Shown here one piece after another: positions 47,000 to 56,318 of a stretch of DNA of 64,000 nt (position 1 is its first letter; each line of letters starts with the position of its first letter). This DNA is from CAWAHD01 sp963781785 (GTDB lineage Bacteria; Planctomycetota; Planctomycetia; Isosphaerales; Isosphaeraceae): NCBI GenBank assembly GCA_963781785.1, contig CAWAHD010000001.1:930001-994000 (forward strand), read 5' to 3'. Below the pieces are notes generated by a model that saw only the letters and a list, made by a program, of their open reading frames with translations, had not been told where the DNA came from and did not search any database. The position numbers and the translations under genes were made by a program.

Positions 47000-49456
47000 T
47001 CACGACCAGTCGAGCGAGCGCTGCCAGGCCGCCTTGAGTGCGGCCGTCTCTGCGTCGACCACGACCGAGCCGTCGCGCCCGCGCACCGTCAGGCGCGGCG
47101 TCCCTGCCGTGCCCGAGCCAGCGCCCGCAGTCACCTCTCCCAGCCGGCCCACCGGCAAGCCGTCCAGGACGTCAGCCAGCTCCGCATGGTGCTCCGGACG
47201 TACCTCGATGATAAACCGGCTCGGCGATTCTGAGAACAGCAGCGCGAAATTGCGACCCGCGTCCGGAGCGTGGGGCACGTCCGAGAGGCTCACCGCGATG
47301 CCCAGTCCGCCGGCGATGGCCATCTCGGCCAGGGCCACGGCCAGGCCTCCTTCGCTCAGGTCATGACAGCTTCGTACCAGGCCACGGCAAATCGCCGCGT
47401 GCAAGCGATCAAAACACGCCCGCCCGACCTCCGGCTCGACCCGGGGCACGCGTCCTCCAGCCTGAGAGTGGATCTGGGCCCAGAGCGAACCCCCCAGTTC
47501 CGCCCGCGTCATGCCCAGGACCAGAAGCAGGTTACCCGCCTCCTTCAGATCCATCGTCACACATGACCGCACGTCGGCAACCTGTCCAATGGCGCTCACG
47601 AGCAGGGTCGGCGGGATCGCCAGGCTCCGGCCTTCGTGCACGTATTCGTTGTTCAGGCTGTCCTTGCCTGAGATGAACGGCATCCGGTAGGCCAGTGACA
47701 GGTCGCGGCAGGCCCGGGCGGCCAGAACAAGTGCTCCCAGGGTCTCCGGACGCTCGGTGTTGCCCCAGCAGAAATTGTCGAGTAGCGCGATCCGGTCGGG
47801 GTCGGCTCCAACGGCCACGCAGTTGCGAATCGCTTCGTCGATCACGCATTCCGCCATCGCAGAAGGGTCGATTTTGCCATACCTCGGGTTGATGCCGCAG
47901 CCGACAGCCAGGCCGCGAGTCGACCCGCGCACCGGAAGAACGACGGCCGCGTCTCCGGGCCCGTCGTCGTGCACGCCCAGGAGCGGTTTGAGGACCGTCC
48001 TCGCTTGCACTTCGTGATCGTACTGCCGGATGATCCATTCCTTGCTGCAAACGTCCCAGTGCGATAACAGCGAGACGAGGTCGGCGGTCAAATCGCCACG
48101 GTCTGGCTCCAGAATCGGCGTGTATTCCGCCGTGGTCCACGTTGCCTCGCGAACCAACGCAGGGCGGCCGTCGTGGAGGAACGTCATCGCCAGGTCGGCG
48201 ACCACCCGGCCGCCGTACCGCAGCGTCAGGCGCCCCGAGTCAACGAACCGGCCGAGGTCCGTCGCCTCGACATTCTCGCTCCGGCAAAGGTCGAAAAGTG
48301 CCGGCCATTTTTCGGGAGGGACGGCCAGCACCATCCGCTCTTGGGCCTCGGAGATCCAGATCTCGGTGTAGGACAGGCCCTCGTACTTGAGCGGTGCCCG
48401 CTCGAGGTCGACCTCCGCCCCGAGCTCGGCCCCCATCTCACCGATCGCCGAGCTGAATCCGCCCGCGCCGCAGTCGGTGATCGAGCGGAACAAGCCCAGG
48501 TCGCGCGCCTGCACGATCACGTCGAGGACCATTTTTTCGGTGATTGCGTTGCCGATCTGGACGGCGCCCCCCGAGATCGTTTCGCTGTGGCCGGATAGCT
48601 CGATCGAGCTGAACGTCGCACCATGGATTCCGTCGCGGCCAGTGCGGCCGCCGATGGCGACGATCCGATCTCCGGGTAGAGCGGTCTTGTGGGATTTACC
48701 CCGCGGCAAGAGACCGACGGTCCCGCAGAAGACCAGAGGATTGGCCAGGTATCCCGCGTCGACCGCGAGAGCTCCGTTCACGGTGGGAATTCCCATGCGG
48801 TTGCCGTAGTCGCGCACTCCGGCGACGACTCCCTTGAGCACGCGCCTGGGGTGCAACACCCCGGTGGGAAGCTCATCCGGGCTCAGGTCCGGGGGTGCCA
48901 CGCAGAATACGTCGGTATTGCAGATCGGCTTGGCTCCGAGCCCCGTCCCGAGGGCGTCGCGAATGACTCCGCCCAGGCCCGTATTGGCACCACCATAAGG
49001 ATCGATCGCCGAGGGATGGTTGTGGGTCTCCACCTTGAAGCAGACGTCGTGATCATCGTCGAACCGAACCACGCCCGCGTTGTCGGTGAACACGCTGACC
49101 AGCCAGTCGCAGCCCAGCTCTCGGGTCGCGCCGAAGATCGTCTGCTTGAGCAGGTTGTCGATCGTCTCGCCCTGGAAGGAAATGCGCCCGCGAAAGGTCT
49201 TGTGCGAGCAGTGCTCGCTCCAGGTCTGGGCCAGGGTCTCGAGCTCGCAATCGGTCGGCTCGCGGCCGAGCTCTCGAAAATGGTGCTGGATGGCCTTCAT
49301 CTCCGAAAGACTGAGCGCGAGCTGCCCCGTGCGGCTCACCTCGAGAAGCTCGTCATCCGCCAGGGCCCTGATCGGAACCACGGCGAGGCGGAACGAATAG
49401 GGCTGACCCAGGTCGAGCCGGTCAAACGGCAGCGAGCCGATCACCGCGTCCTCCAC
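47000..49456 (-). CDS. purL: phosphoribosylformylglycinamidine synthase, synthetase subunit
   Basis: 818 residues from the GTG at 49456, but the same frame continues upstream (RTIRTCRIEGPAAAIPRLIQ), so this is the main part of a longer protein whose first about 115 residues are the PurS-like frame at 49464-49889. Key motifs: LAQTWSEHCSHKTFRGRI (substrate/ATP), FKVETHNHPSAIDPYGGANT, DRIVAIGGRTGRDGIHGATF, ITDCGAGGFSSAIGEMG, and MPFISGKDSLNNEY. It converts FGAR, ATP and ammonia (from PurQ) to FGAM. No glutaminase domain is fused, consistent with separate purQ. An extra C near 49537 breaks the PurS-PurL joint. Confidence 0.93.
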   Translation of the reverse strand: MEDAVIGSLPFDRLDLGQPYSFRLAVVPIRALADDELLEVSRTGQLALSLSEMKAIQHHFRELGREPTDCELETLAQTWSEHCSHKTFRGRISFQGETIDNLLKQTIFGATRELGCDWLVSVFTDNAGVVRFDDDHDVCFKVETHNHPSAIDPYGGANTGLGGVIRDALGTGLGAKPICNTDVFCVAPPDLSPDELPTGVLHPRRVLKGVVAGVRDYGNRMGIPTVNGALAVDAGYLANPLVFCGTVGLLPRGKSHKTALPGDRIVAIGGRTGRDGIHGATFSSIELSGHSETISGGAVQIGNAITEKMVLDVIVQARDLGLFRSITDCGAGGFSSAIGEMGAELGAEVDLERAPLKYEGLSYTEIWISEAQERMVLAVPPEKWPALFDLCRSENVEATDLGRFVDSGRLTLRYGGRVVADLAMTFLHDGRPALVREATWTTAEYTPILEPDRGDLTADLVSLLSHWDVCSKEWIIRQYDHEVQARTVLKPLLGVHDDGPGDAAVVLPVRGSTRGLAVGCGINPRYGKIDPSAMAECVIDEAIRNCVAVGADPDRIALLDNFCWGNTERPETLGALVLAARACRDLSLAYRMPFISGKDSLNNEYVHEGRSLAIPPTLLVSAIGQVADVRSCVTMDLKEAGNLLLVLGMTRAELGGSLWAQIHSQAGGRVPRVEPEVGRACFDRLHAAICRGLVRSCHDLSEGGLAVALAEMAIAGGLGIAVSLSDVPHAPDAGRNFALLFSESPSRFIIEVRPEHHAELADVLDGLPVGRLGEVTAGAGSGTAGTPRLTVRGRDGSVVVDAETAALKAAWQRSLDWS

Positions 49457-49463
49457 GGCCTCG

Positions 49464-49889
49464 TTACAGAGAACCCGCTGGATCAGCCGGGGAATTGCCG
49501 CGGCAGGTCCCTCGATCCGGCAGGTCCGGATCGTGCGGCACGCTTGATACGGCGTAGCCCAGGTCGCGCAAAAGCTCGAGTGCGCTGGCGGCCTCGGGGT
49601 CGGTCACGCCGGGCTTGGCCATCACGCTTACGACCGTGCCGGTTTCGTCAAATCGCGCCTGGCTTGGCCGGATCGTGTACGTCTCGACGACCGGATCCAC
49701 GAGCACGAGCTGGGCGGCCCGATCGAGATCAGTCTGGGAGAGCTCACCCTCGATCAAGAACCCGCGTGAGGTCTCGAGCGACCACGGACCGGGCAGGCCC
49801 GACTCGATGGCCTGGGCCGCCAGCCGCTGGCCATGGCGATCGACCTGGCTGGGTGCGGGATGAATCCGGATGTGCCAGAGTTTGACCAT
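49464..49889 (-). CDS. purS: PurS-like N-terminal domain of PurL, separated by one frameshift
   Basis: From ATG 49889: MVKLWHIRIHPAPSQVDRHG, LVLVDPVVETYTIRPSQARF, VVSVMAKPGVTDPEAASALE and LLRDLGYAVSSV. The last block is the PurS hallmark (KPGVxDPxxxxxxxxLxxLG). After AVSSV the natural reading shifts into the purL frame (RTIRTCRIEG...), so the residues from VPHDPDLPDRG onward are out of frame. Removing one C joins the two into a PurS-PurL protein of about 960 residues, the arrangement seen in planctomycetes. PurS bridges PurL and PurQ. As a separate gene it would also be of plausible length, hence some doubt. Confidence 0.75.
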   Translation of the reverse strand: MVKLWHIRIHPAPSQVDRHGQRLAAQAIESGLPGPWSLETSRGFLIEGELSQTDLDRAAQLVLVDPVVETYTIRPSQARFDETGTVVSVMAKPGVTDPEAASALELLRDLGYAVSSVPHDPDLPDRGTCRGNSPADPAGSL

Positions 49890-49915
49890 TGACGACTCGA
49901 ATACCTCAGAATCAT

Positions 49916-49982
49916 TGACGACAGAACTGTGTTGTTGGGCGTGGGTCTCCCGACCCCGCCCTTCGGCCGACCGAAGGTCTCC
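49916..49982 (+). repeat. dispersed planctomycete repeat, copy C
   Basis: TGTTGGGCGTGGGTCTCCCG, then ACCCCGCCCTTCGGCCGACC and GAAGGTCTCCACG. Same orientation as copies A (3830) and B (13931), in the 113-base gap between purS and tyrA. It contains the small palindrome GGGTCTCCCGACCC. Confidence 0.7.
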
Positions 49983-50002
49983 ACGTTGCGATTCACGCAA
50001 CA

Positions 50003-50887
50003 CTAGGGTGCTGGCTGATGCGCTGGCTCGGGAGCATCGAATTCGGCGGCAAAAACCTCACGCCGGGTGCGGGCCTGGTCCCACCACGCCCGAATGGCTT
50101 CCTCGTCATCGTTCATGAGGGCGTACTTGAAGGCGTCGAGGTTTTCCTGGAGCGCGCCGAGCGCTTTGAGTAATGGACCGCGGTTATCGCGGAAGATTGC
50201 CGTCCAGAGCGCGGTGTCGGCGGCGGCGACCCGCGTGACATCCCGATAGGCGCCGGCGGCCAGTGGCAGCCATTGGGCGGGCACCGAGGCGGCGATCGCG
50301 GCGGCCATGGCGTGGGGCAAGTGGCTGGTGTAGGCCAGGATCTCATCGTGCTGAGCGGGAGTCATCTCGAGGACCCGGCACCCCAGCGACGTCCAGAATC
50401 GAAGCGCGCGCCGGGTGCAGTCCAGCCGGGTGCGCGGTGTCGGGGTCAGGACACACATCCGGCCGTCAAACAGGTCAGCCCGGGCATTGGCCACGCCCGT
50501 CCGCTCGGAGCCGGCCAGCGGGTGTGCCCCCACGAAGACAGCCGCGGCGCTCGGGTCTCGTTCAACCGCCTCGATCAGCATTCGCTTCGAGCTACCCGCA
50601 TCGGTGATGAGGACGTCCGCCGGAGCCGATTCAGCCGCGCGGCTCACGTAATCGGCCACCCGGTCGACCGGTGTGCAAACCACCACGACCTCGGCGCCAT
50701 TTACGCCCGCGTCGAGGTCCGTCGTGCCGCTGTGAATGGCGCCCAGCCGGACGGCCAGCTCGAGCGCCTCCGGATTGCGGCCGACGCCGACGACTTCTGC
50801 GGCGAGTTGACGAGAGCGGAGCGCCAGGCCAATCGACCCCCCGATCAGCCCGACGCCGATGATCGCCACGGTCCCCAAACGCTCCAA
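50003..50887 (-). CDS. tyrA: prephenate/arogenate dehydrogenase
   Basis: 294 residues from a TTG at 50887, chosen for the GGGAGGGA ribosome binding site just upstream; the frame is open to 51037 with no coding character. Rossmann NAD(P) motif LGTVAIIGVGLIGGSIGLAL, then EVVVVCTPVDRVADYVSRAA, LITDAGSSKRMLIEAVERDP, FVGAHPLAGSERTGVANARA (catalytic His in GAHPLAGSE) and YTSHLPHAMAAAIAASVP. Converts prephenate (or arogenate) to 4-hydroxyphenylpyruvate (or tyrosine). No ACT domain at the C-terminus, so feedback control may be absent. Confidence 0.93.
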   Translation of the reverse strand: MERLGTVAIIGVGLIGGSIGLALRSRQLAAEVVGVGRNPEALELAVRLGAIHSGTTDLDAGVNGAEVVVVCTPVDRVADYVSRAAESAPADVLITDAGSSKRMLIEAVERDPSAAAVFVGAHPLAGSERTGVANARADLFDGRMCVLTPTPRTRLDCTRRALRFWTSLGCRVLEMTPAQHDEILAYTSHLPHAMAAAIAASVPAQWLPLAAGAYRDVTRVAAADTALWTAIFRDNRGPLLKALGALQENLDAFKYALMNDDEEAIRAWWDQARTRREVFAAEFDAPEPAHQPAP

Positions 50888-51455
50888 GTCTGATCCCTCC
50901 CGGTTCGATCGTCGATCGTGGTGAGGGCACACCACCGTCGCTTCCTGGCCCGCCTCAAGGATTTTAATCGCGGAAGCCTCGGTTCGCCACCTTGAGCTTG
51001 GCCGTGCGGTTGGTGACGATTGAGATGAAAAAATCAATTGCGCGTGGACGCCATATTGGCAGTTGGCTTCGGTCGGTAATTTTCAGCGCCTTGCAAGGGC
51101 GTATTCGCCCGCGCAGTGATGCCATTTTGGCAGACTGGTTCGTTGTGTCGGTTTGGGACGGCGCGATCGTAACGATTGAGATGAAGGATTGCTCATGTTC
51201 GACCTTTGAGGTTTTTATGTCCTGTGTGGTCAGGTCGGCTCGACGGCGGATTCTGGTCGCATCACCGAAACCTGGCCGCCGACTTCTCGGAATGATGAAT
51301 CAGATCTGGACGCTACACGATCTCGGCAGTCGCCTGGGTCTTCGTATCGTGGCAGAGCCCTGGTTGGCGAGCGCGGTGTGCGCAGCCCGGTGTGACGACG
51401 CCAGTACCCTGCGCAACCTCAAGGCGGATTTCGGCTTTCGTCGTGTCGCGATGTG
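50888..51455. other. intergenic stretch with AACGATTGAGATGAA and GCCATnTTGGCAG repeats
   Basis: ACGATTGAGATGAA occurs at about 51017 and 51172, and GCCATNTTGGCAG at about 51048 and 51118, each followed by a related CTGG/TTGG-CTTCG segment. The order of the two motifs is reversed between copies. A plus-strand frame (50992-51558) is open but has no coding character. Meaning of the repeats unknown. Confidence 0.4.
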
Positions 51456-51675
51456 CTCCAGGAGTGGCAGGAAAGTGGCACACGGTGGCATGTTTTCAGG
51501 CATGGTTCAAAGTGGGGTAACACTCGGCGGCGCAAAAAGTTTGGCCATGCCGCCGTAAACCGACGCCCTGGCAAGGTTTTAGGCTGGAGAGGCACGGGCG
51601 TAAATCGAAAAAAGTGTTACCCTGGCTCCAAGCGATTGGAACCATGCCTGTTTTCAGCGAGTTCTCGTGCCAGTT
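51456..51675. mobile_element. MITE-like element, copy 2
   Basis: The left end (51456-51523) reads GTGGCACACGGTGGCATGTT, then TTCAGGCATGGTTCAAAGTG and GGGTAACAC. It matches the reverse complement of the right end of copy 1 (19605-19670) over nearly 60 bases. The right end (51617-51660) is GTGTTACCC...GGAACCATGCCTGTTTTCAG, inverted relative to the left. No transposase inside. The element is inverted relative to copy 1. Confidence 0.65.
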
Positions 51676-52012
51676 CATGCGCGGGTTTTCGGGGTCGGAG
51701 CTCCGGCTGGCCGATTCGCCCTCGATGGGCAAGGAATTGGACGAATCGCCTCGATGAGCCTCGGCCTGGGCTGATGAGAACCTGGCCCTGCAGCATTTCG
51801 CGCTTCCTACCAGTTTTGGTGCTCGAATTGACGCCTCTTGGGGATTAGATAAGGAACCCAGGAAAGCAGGAGGCCAGAGAATCCGGAAACTGGGTCACAC
51901 TCCGGCCGTTTTCAGTGATTGCCCTCTGGGTCGAGGCTCGCGGGCTATTCCCGCCGACATTCTGATCTTGCATGCCTTGTCTCGCTGCTGCATCAGGCTG
52001 CTGTCTTTCTCT

Positions 52013-52125
52013 TCTTCGTTGCCTTCGTTTGCTTCTGTTCAAGGTGTTTTTGGCAGCGGCCCGAATGGCGGGAGCATGGTGCAGGTCTTTTCTTGGAACA
52101 GAAGCTAACGGAGGAAACGAAGATT
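52013..52125. repeat. imperfect inverted repeat (CTTCGTTTGCTTCTGTTC type)
   Basis: CTTCGTTGCCTTCGTTTGCT...GTTC (about 52013-52041) pairs with GAACAGAAGCTAACGGAGGA...GAAG (about 52097-52125) at roughly three quarters of positions. It resembles a hairpin-type MITE. Surroundings are lower in GC than the window average. Confidence 0.55.
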
Positions 52126-52199
52126 CGGTGAGGATTCCACTCGGCCATTTCGTGCTGGGGCAATTCCTGCCTTCCTGCCCTCCTCATTTCGTTTGAGCG

Positions 52200-52779
52200 A
52201 GGCTTCTGTCCGACAGCGCAACACGAAATTGACCCCATCTCATCGTGCGCGCACGCTCTCTTCGTGCGCGCACTATCATTATGCGCGGGTGTCGAAAATT
52301 GGGACGTACCTACCGCACGGTATAAGGTACGAGATGCGCTCCCAAGCGTTTGGCTAATTGGCGGTTGTGGTTTTCTCCGGAATATTGTTGGGCGACATTA
52401 GCGCTGGGAAAGCGGGATAGGTCCGCTAATTGGCAATATGGGCTGGTTGGGAGCTCCCCTGATTTAGCAATATCGGACCTGTCCCGCATTCCTCGTCGCT
52501 GAAATTTGACCGCCAAAACGTGTGTCGCATCCCGGATCGATGGCGCACCCCGACCCGCCGAAGGGGCGATTTTCCGCAAGTGCAGTGGCGGCTGCGGCTT
52601 TCGTGTCCTGGCGAGGTGCTTTTGTGTGTCGCAAAATGTCCCAAAATGTCGCACTCTTAGCGAGTTTTCGAGCAAATGATCAGTAGCCCGGCAGCGGCGG
52701 GTATCCCGGGGGCGAGACGTCTGCCGCGCTCTCACGGAGTTGCTCCTCTGCGGGTTCTTGAGAGACAGTACAAATTGGT
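52200..52779. other. intergenic stretch, no supported gene
   Basis: Nothing coding on either strand. 52248-52275 has GCGCGC-rich short repeats (GTGCGCGCAC twice). It adjoins the left end of the IS21-type element. Confidence 0.45.
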
Positions 52780-54907
52780 ACGCCGTGGTCAGTTTTCACC
52801 GTGTCAGGCGACACTAAAAGGATCCCCCTTCAGAGCTGTACCGATCCCCACTCCATGCATGCCTTCGTATTATCGGTTCTCTCCGCCTCTTTCCGTCTTT
52901 CGTCGACTCTCGGGTCCGGCCTCTCGTTCCGGTCGCTCCAGGTCGGTATTCGGCAACCTCGAGCGAATCAATCCACTCTTGCGTTTCTCGCGTAGCCGAA
53001 AACTCTCTCCCGTGATCAAGAGGGTGTGGCTGTGATGCAGTAAGCGGTCCAAGATCGCAGTGGCCAACACCTCGTCCCCGAAGACCGTTCCCCACTCGGA
53101 GACCCGCTGGTTCGTCGTCACCAGCAGACTTCCCTTCTCGTAGCGGCGATTCACCAACTGGAAGAACAGGTGTGCCGCCCGTCGCTCGAAGGGTAGATAT
53201 CCCAGTTCATCGATGATCAACAAGCGAGGCTTGGCGTACTCGGTCAACTTGTCCGAGAGAACCCCTTCCGATTCGGCTTTCCCCAGAACTGCCAACAGAG
53301 CCGTGGCCGTTGTGAACCGGGCCGTGTGACCCTGCTCTACGATCTTTCGACCAAGCCCGATTGCAAGATGAGTTTTTCCTACACCGGGAGGTCCGAATAT
53401 CAACACGTTTTCACCATGAGCGATAAAGTTTCCTGTCGACAACTCTCGAATTAATCGCTCGTCCACCGAAGGTTGGAACGAGAAATCAAAAGTCTCGATC
53501 GTCCGAACGCAAGGGAAGTGGGCGATCTGCATTCCCATTTGAATCCGCTTACCTTGCTTGGAGTCCACTTCACGCCCCAAGATCCGATCAAGGAACTCGA
53601 GATAGGTCCATTTCTCCTTCGCAGCCTCGGACAACACTGCAGCGAGTGTGTCACGTAGGTGAGTTAACTGAAGCCGCTTCAGCGCCGCGGCTACTCGCTC
53701 CTCCGACGGATCAGGGAGATCAACGAGCATGTTCATTGTCGGCCCCCTTCCACCAGCTCGGTGTACACCGAGAGCGGCCGGCACATCGGATCAACTGCCG
53801 GATTGGATGGAATCGGGGTCGACGCATTGGCCTTGGGCGGGAATAGCCCATCGAAGTGGGCCGGGTTACGGATCAGCGCGTGGGGTTCGTGGCCTCGCGG
53901 ATGCCGCGCAATGCAGGTGCCGCGCAGCCAGATTTCGACCTCCTGCTCCTTGACCACAACTTCGACGATCTTTCGAACATGCCGATACGGCACGCTATAT
54001 CGGATGGTGTCGATATCCACAAAACAATCAGCGTTGACCCGGCGTTTCAGACGGCGGGTGCGGACCGCCAGCAAGCGCGGCGGCAGGGATCGCAGAGCCT
54101 CTCGCTCATCGCGATCGAACCGCACAGCGGGCTGCTCCTTGGTCGTGCCGTGAATCCGGCGATCAGCGACCTCGACCATCCAACGCGACAGATGGCGCTG
54201 CAATTCCTCAAAGGAGGCGAACGATCGCCCGGCGAGGGCATTGTGCTTGACATAGCCTACGCCCCGCTCGATCTTCCCTTTGGTTCGAGCGCGACGCGGA
54301 CGACACGCTCTGGCTGTCAAGTCCCGGTCGCGGCAGAAGATCTCAAAGCCCGGATTCCACACTACCCGGCCGGACTGGCGGTCGTGGGAGGTGACAAGGG
54401 GCGAAGCGTTGTCGCAGAGAACTTGCTCGGTAACGCCACCGAAATGCCGGAATGCTCCGTCGAGGCCTTCGAGCCAATCATCTTGCCGTTGCGCGAGGAA
54501 GGCTCGGCAATAGAGCCGACGTGAGTATCCCAGGACCACGGTCATCAAATAGACCTTCACGGGTTCGCCGGCGATTCGCACGACCCTCTCGCCGAAGTCA
54601 ATTTGGGTCTGTTGGCCAGGTGAGGTCTCGAATCGGACTGTGGCCAAGGTCTTGGCTCGTTCTTCCTGGCGAAGGGTTGCGACTGCTCGTTGCAGGGTTC
54701 GCAGCTCGAGGTGGATTCCTCGACTGGCGAGTTCCTGTTGGATAACGACGGCGTTGCTCTCCGCAACGGTACCGAAGAGACGTTGGACTTCAATCAACGT
54801 CTTGGCGTCGAGGCGACGTGCAGCGGGGCGTTCTTGAAAACCGACTGTGGCTCCAGCGAGATAACGGCGGACAGCCTTGCGCGAGACTTTCAACTGTCGA
54901 GCAAGAG
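52780..54907 (-). mobile_element. IS21-family element, 5' end truncated by an IS256 element
   Basis: Contains istA and istB in the standard overlapping order. The right end is missing: istA begins inside the inverted repeat of the IS256-type element. The left boundary is uncertain; a likely terminal region is 52790-52830 (GTGTCAGGCGACACTAAAAG). No partner terminal repeat survives, so it cannot move by itself. Confidence 0.75.
52870..53736 (-). CDS. istB: IS21 helper ATPase IstB
   Basis: 288 residues from ATG 53736, which overlaps the istA stop by four bases. DnaC-like AAA+ ATPase: Walker A FGPPGVGKTHLAIGLGRKIV, Walker B PRLLIIDELGYLPFERRAA, sensor 1 GSLLVTTNQRVSEWGTVFGD, and the arginine-finger region ATAILDRLLHHSHTLLITGE. 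It assists target selection by IstA. Apparently intact. Confidence 0.95.
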   Translation of the reverse strand: MNMLVDLPDPSEERVAAALKRLQLTHLRDTLAAVLSEAAKEKWTYLEFLDRILGREVDSKQGKRIQMGMQIAHFPCVRTIETFDFSFQPSVDERLIRELSTGNFIAHGENVLIFGPPGVGKTHLAIGLGRKIVEQGHTARFTTATALLAVLGKAESEGVLSDKLTEYAKPRLLIIDELGYLPFERRAAHLFFQLVNRRYEKGSLLVTTNQRVSEWGTVFGDEVLATAILDRLLHHSHTLLITGESFRLREKRKSGLIRSRLPNTDLERPEREAGPESRRKTERGGENR

Positions 54908-54929
54908 CCTGTAAGAAATATTGTGTCAA
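53733..54929 (-). CDS. istA: IS21 transposase IstA, N-terminally truncated
   Basis: 398 residues where family members have about 500. The catalytic DDE residues are present: QQTQIDFGERVVRI (first D), TEQVLCDNASPLVT (second D), RTKGKIERGVGYVKH (E). The N-terminal half of the helix-turn-helix is gone; the frame begins with TTG in the IS256 terminal repeat, so MTQYFLQ is derived from that element and LARQLKVSRKAVRRYLAG is the second HTH helix. Probably inactive for DNA binding. Confidence 0.9.
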   Translation of the reverse strand: MTQYFLQALARQLKVSRKAVRRYLAGATVGFQERPAARRLDAKTLIEVQRLFGTVAESNAVVIQQELASRGIHLELRTLQRAVATLRQEERAKTLATVRFETSPGQQTQIDFGERVVRIAGEPVKVYLMTVVLGYSRRLYCRAFLAQRQDDWLEGLDGAFRHFGGVTEQVLCDNASPLVTSHDRQSGRVVWNPGFEIFCRDRDLTARACRPRRARTKGKIERGVGYVKHNALAGRSFASFEELQRHLSRWMVEVADRRIHGTTKEQPAVRFDRDEREALRSLPPRLLAVRTRRLKRRVNADCFVDIDTIRYSVPYRHVRKIVEVVVKEQEVEIWLRGTCIARHPRGHEPHALIRNPAHFDGLFPPKANASTPIPSNPAVDPMCRPLSVYTELVEGGRQ

Positions 54930-56318
54930 CGTAAGGAATCGGTTATCTCACCCTAACCTACTTACCTTACGGAGACTGTCGCATGGACGCGATTTTGACA
55001 GGCAAGGCCGAACAGTTGGCACGCGAGATCGCCTCGCAGGCCACGACACTCGCGGAGCTGAACGGCCTCCTCAAGCTCATGATGGGCTCGGCTCTCGAGC
55101 GCATGCTCGATACCGAAATGGACGTTCACCTCGGCCGCAAACAGTTGCCTGGGGCCGCTGAGGACCCGTTGGTGCCGGGCGTCGCGGATCCTTTTGCTGA
55201 CCCGCCGTGTAAACCCCGTGCGAAGAATCGTCGCAATGGTCGTTCCGAAAAGACCGTGCAAGGCGATCTCGGCAAGATCATGATCGCGACTCCGCGCGAT
55301 CGCGATGGCACTTTCGAGCCCCAGTTGATCCTCAAACATCAACGTCGATTGACCGGGTTCGACGAGAAGATTCTCGCACTCTATGCCAAAGGGATGACCA
55401 CTCGGGATATTCAGGAAGTCGTGAAAGAACTTTATAGCGTCGATGTGTCGCCGACGCTGGTCTCGGAGATCACCGCCGACCTCGACGCGCAAGTGACCGC
55501 GTGGCGCACCCGGCAGCTCGACCCGGTCTGGCCGATCGTCTATCTCGACGGCATCGTGGTGCATGTGCGTGGTGCCAATGGTCGAGTTTCGCCTCAGACA
55601 ATGTACGTGGCCCTGGGGGTGAATATACGGGGCCGCAAGGAACTTTTGGGCCTCTGGCTCGGCGAAACCGAAGGGGCCAAGTTTTGGTTGTCATGCTTGA
55701 CCGATCTGAAGAATCGCGGCCTGAAGGACATCTTCATCGCCTGCATGGACGGCCTCTCAGGTTTCCCCGAGGCGCTCTGCGCAGCATACCCGGAAGCCAA
55801 GGTGCAACTGTGCATCGTGCATCTGGTGCGGGCTGCGCTGAAGTACGTGGTGGACAAAGACAGCGACCAGGTCATAGTGGACCTGAAAAAGATCTACCAG
55901 GCCCCGACGGTCACTGAAGCCGAAGAAGCGCTGGACGCTTTTGCTCAAGGTTGGGGTGAGAAATATCCGACCATCGTCAAACAGTGGCGTTTGAAGTGGC
56001 CGGACATCGCGGCTATGTTCGAGTTCCCGCCGGCGATTCGCAGGGCGATCTATACGACCAATGCCATCGAGTCGGTGAACAGCGTGATCCGCAAGTTCAC
56101 GCGGAACCGCAAGCAGTACCCGAATGAGGAGTCAGCGCTGAAGCTGGTCTACATGGCGATTCACGAGGCGTCCAAGAAGTGGACGCTGCCAATCCCCAAA
56201 TGGAGAGAAGCGCTGAATCACTTCGCGATCATCTTCGAGGATCGGCTCCCGCCCCTCGCCCGAAACTGACGCACGCAAAAGTCGTTCCCACCTGCGTTGA
56301 CACAAAAAGATTTACAGG
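54908..56318 (+). mobile_element. IS256-family insertion sequence
   Basis: About 1.41 kb. Terminal inverted repeats: CCTGTAAGAAATATTGTGTC (54908 onward) and, reversed, CCTGTAAATCTTTTTGTGTC (ending 56318), 19 of 24 positions equal. One full-length transposase lies inside. Flanking eight-base sequences differ (AGCAAGAG and CCCAGCTC), so there is no target-site duplication; it separates a cut IS21 istA from a cut S1/P1 nuclease gene. Confidence 0.88.
54983..56269 (+). CDS. IS256-family transposase
   Basis: 428 residues, the usual length. Mutator-type DDE enzyme: first Asp in PVWPIVYLDGIVVHVRG, second in DIFIACMDGLSGFPEALCAA with the CxxH motif in VQLCIVHLVRAALKYV, and Glu in RRAIYTTNAIESVNSVIRKF. 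N-terminal GSALERMLDTEMDVHLGRK is conserved in the family. It should be active; only one copy is in this window. Confidence 0.96.
   Translation: MDAILTGKAEQLAREIASQATTLAELNGLLKLMMGSALERMLDTEMDVHLGRKQLPGAAEDPLVPGVADPFADPPCKPRAKNRRNGRSEKTVQGDLGKIMIATPRDRDGTFEPQLILKHQRRLTGFDEKILALYAKGMTTRDIQEVVKELYSVDVSPTLVSEITADLDAQVTAWRTRQLDPVWPIVYLDGIVVHVRGANGRVSPQTMYVALGVNIRGRKELLGLWLGETEGAKFWLSCLTDLKNRGLKDIFIACMDGLSGFPEALCAAYPEAKVQLCIVHLVRAALKYVVDKDSDQVIVDLKKIYQAPTVTEAEEALDAFAQGWGEKYPTIVKQWRLKWPDIAAMFEFPPAIRRAIYTTNAIESVNSVIRKFTRNRKQYPNEESALKLVYMAIHEASKKWTLPIPKWREALNHFAIIFEDRLPPLARN

Noticed and set aside
50992..51558. 188-residue plus-strand open frame
   Set aside because: Spans two repeat types and runs into MITE-like copy 2; no family and no ribosome binding site.
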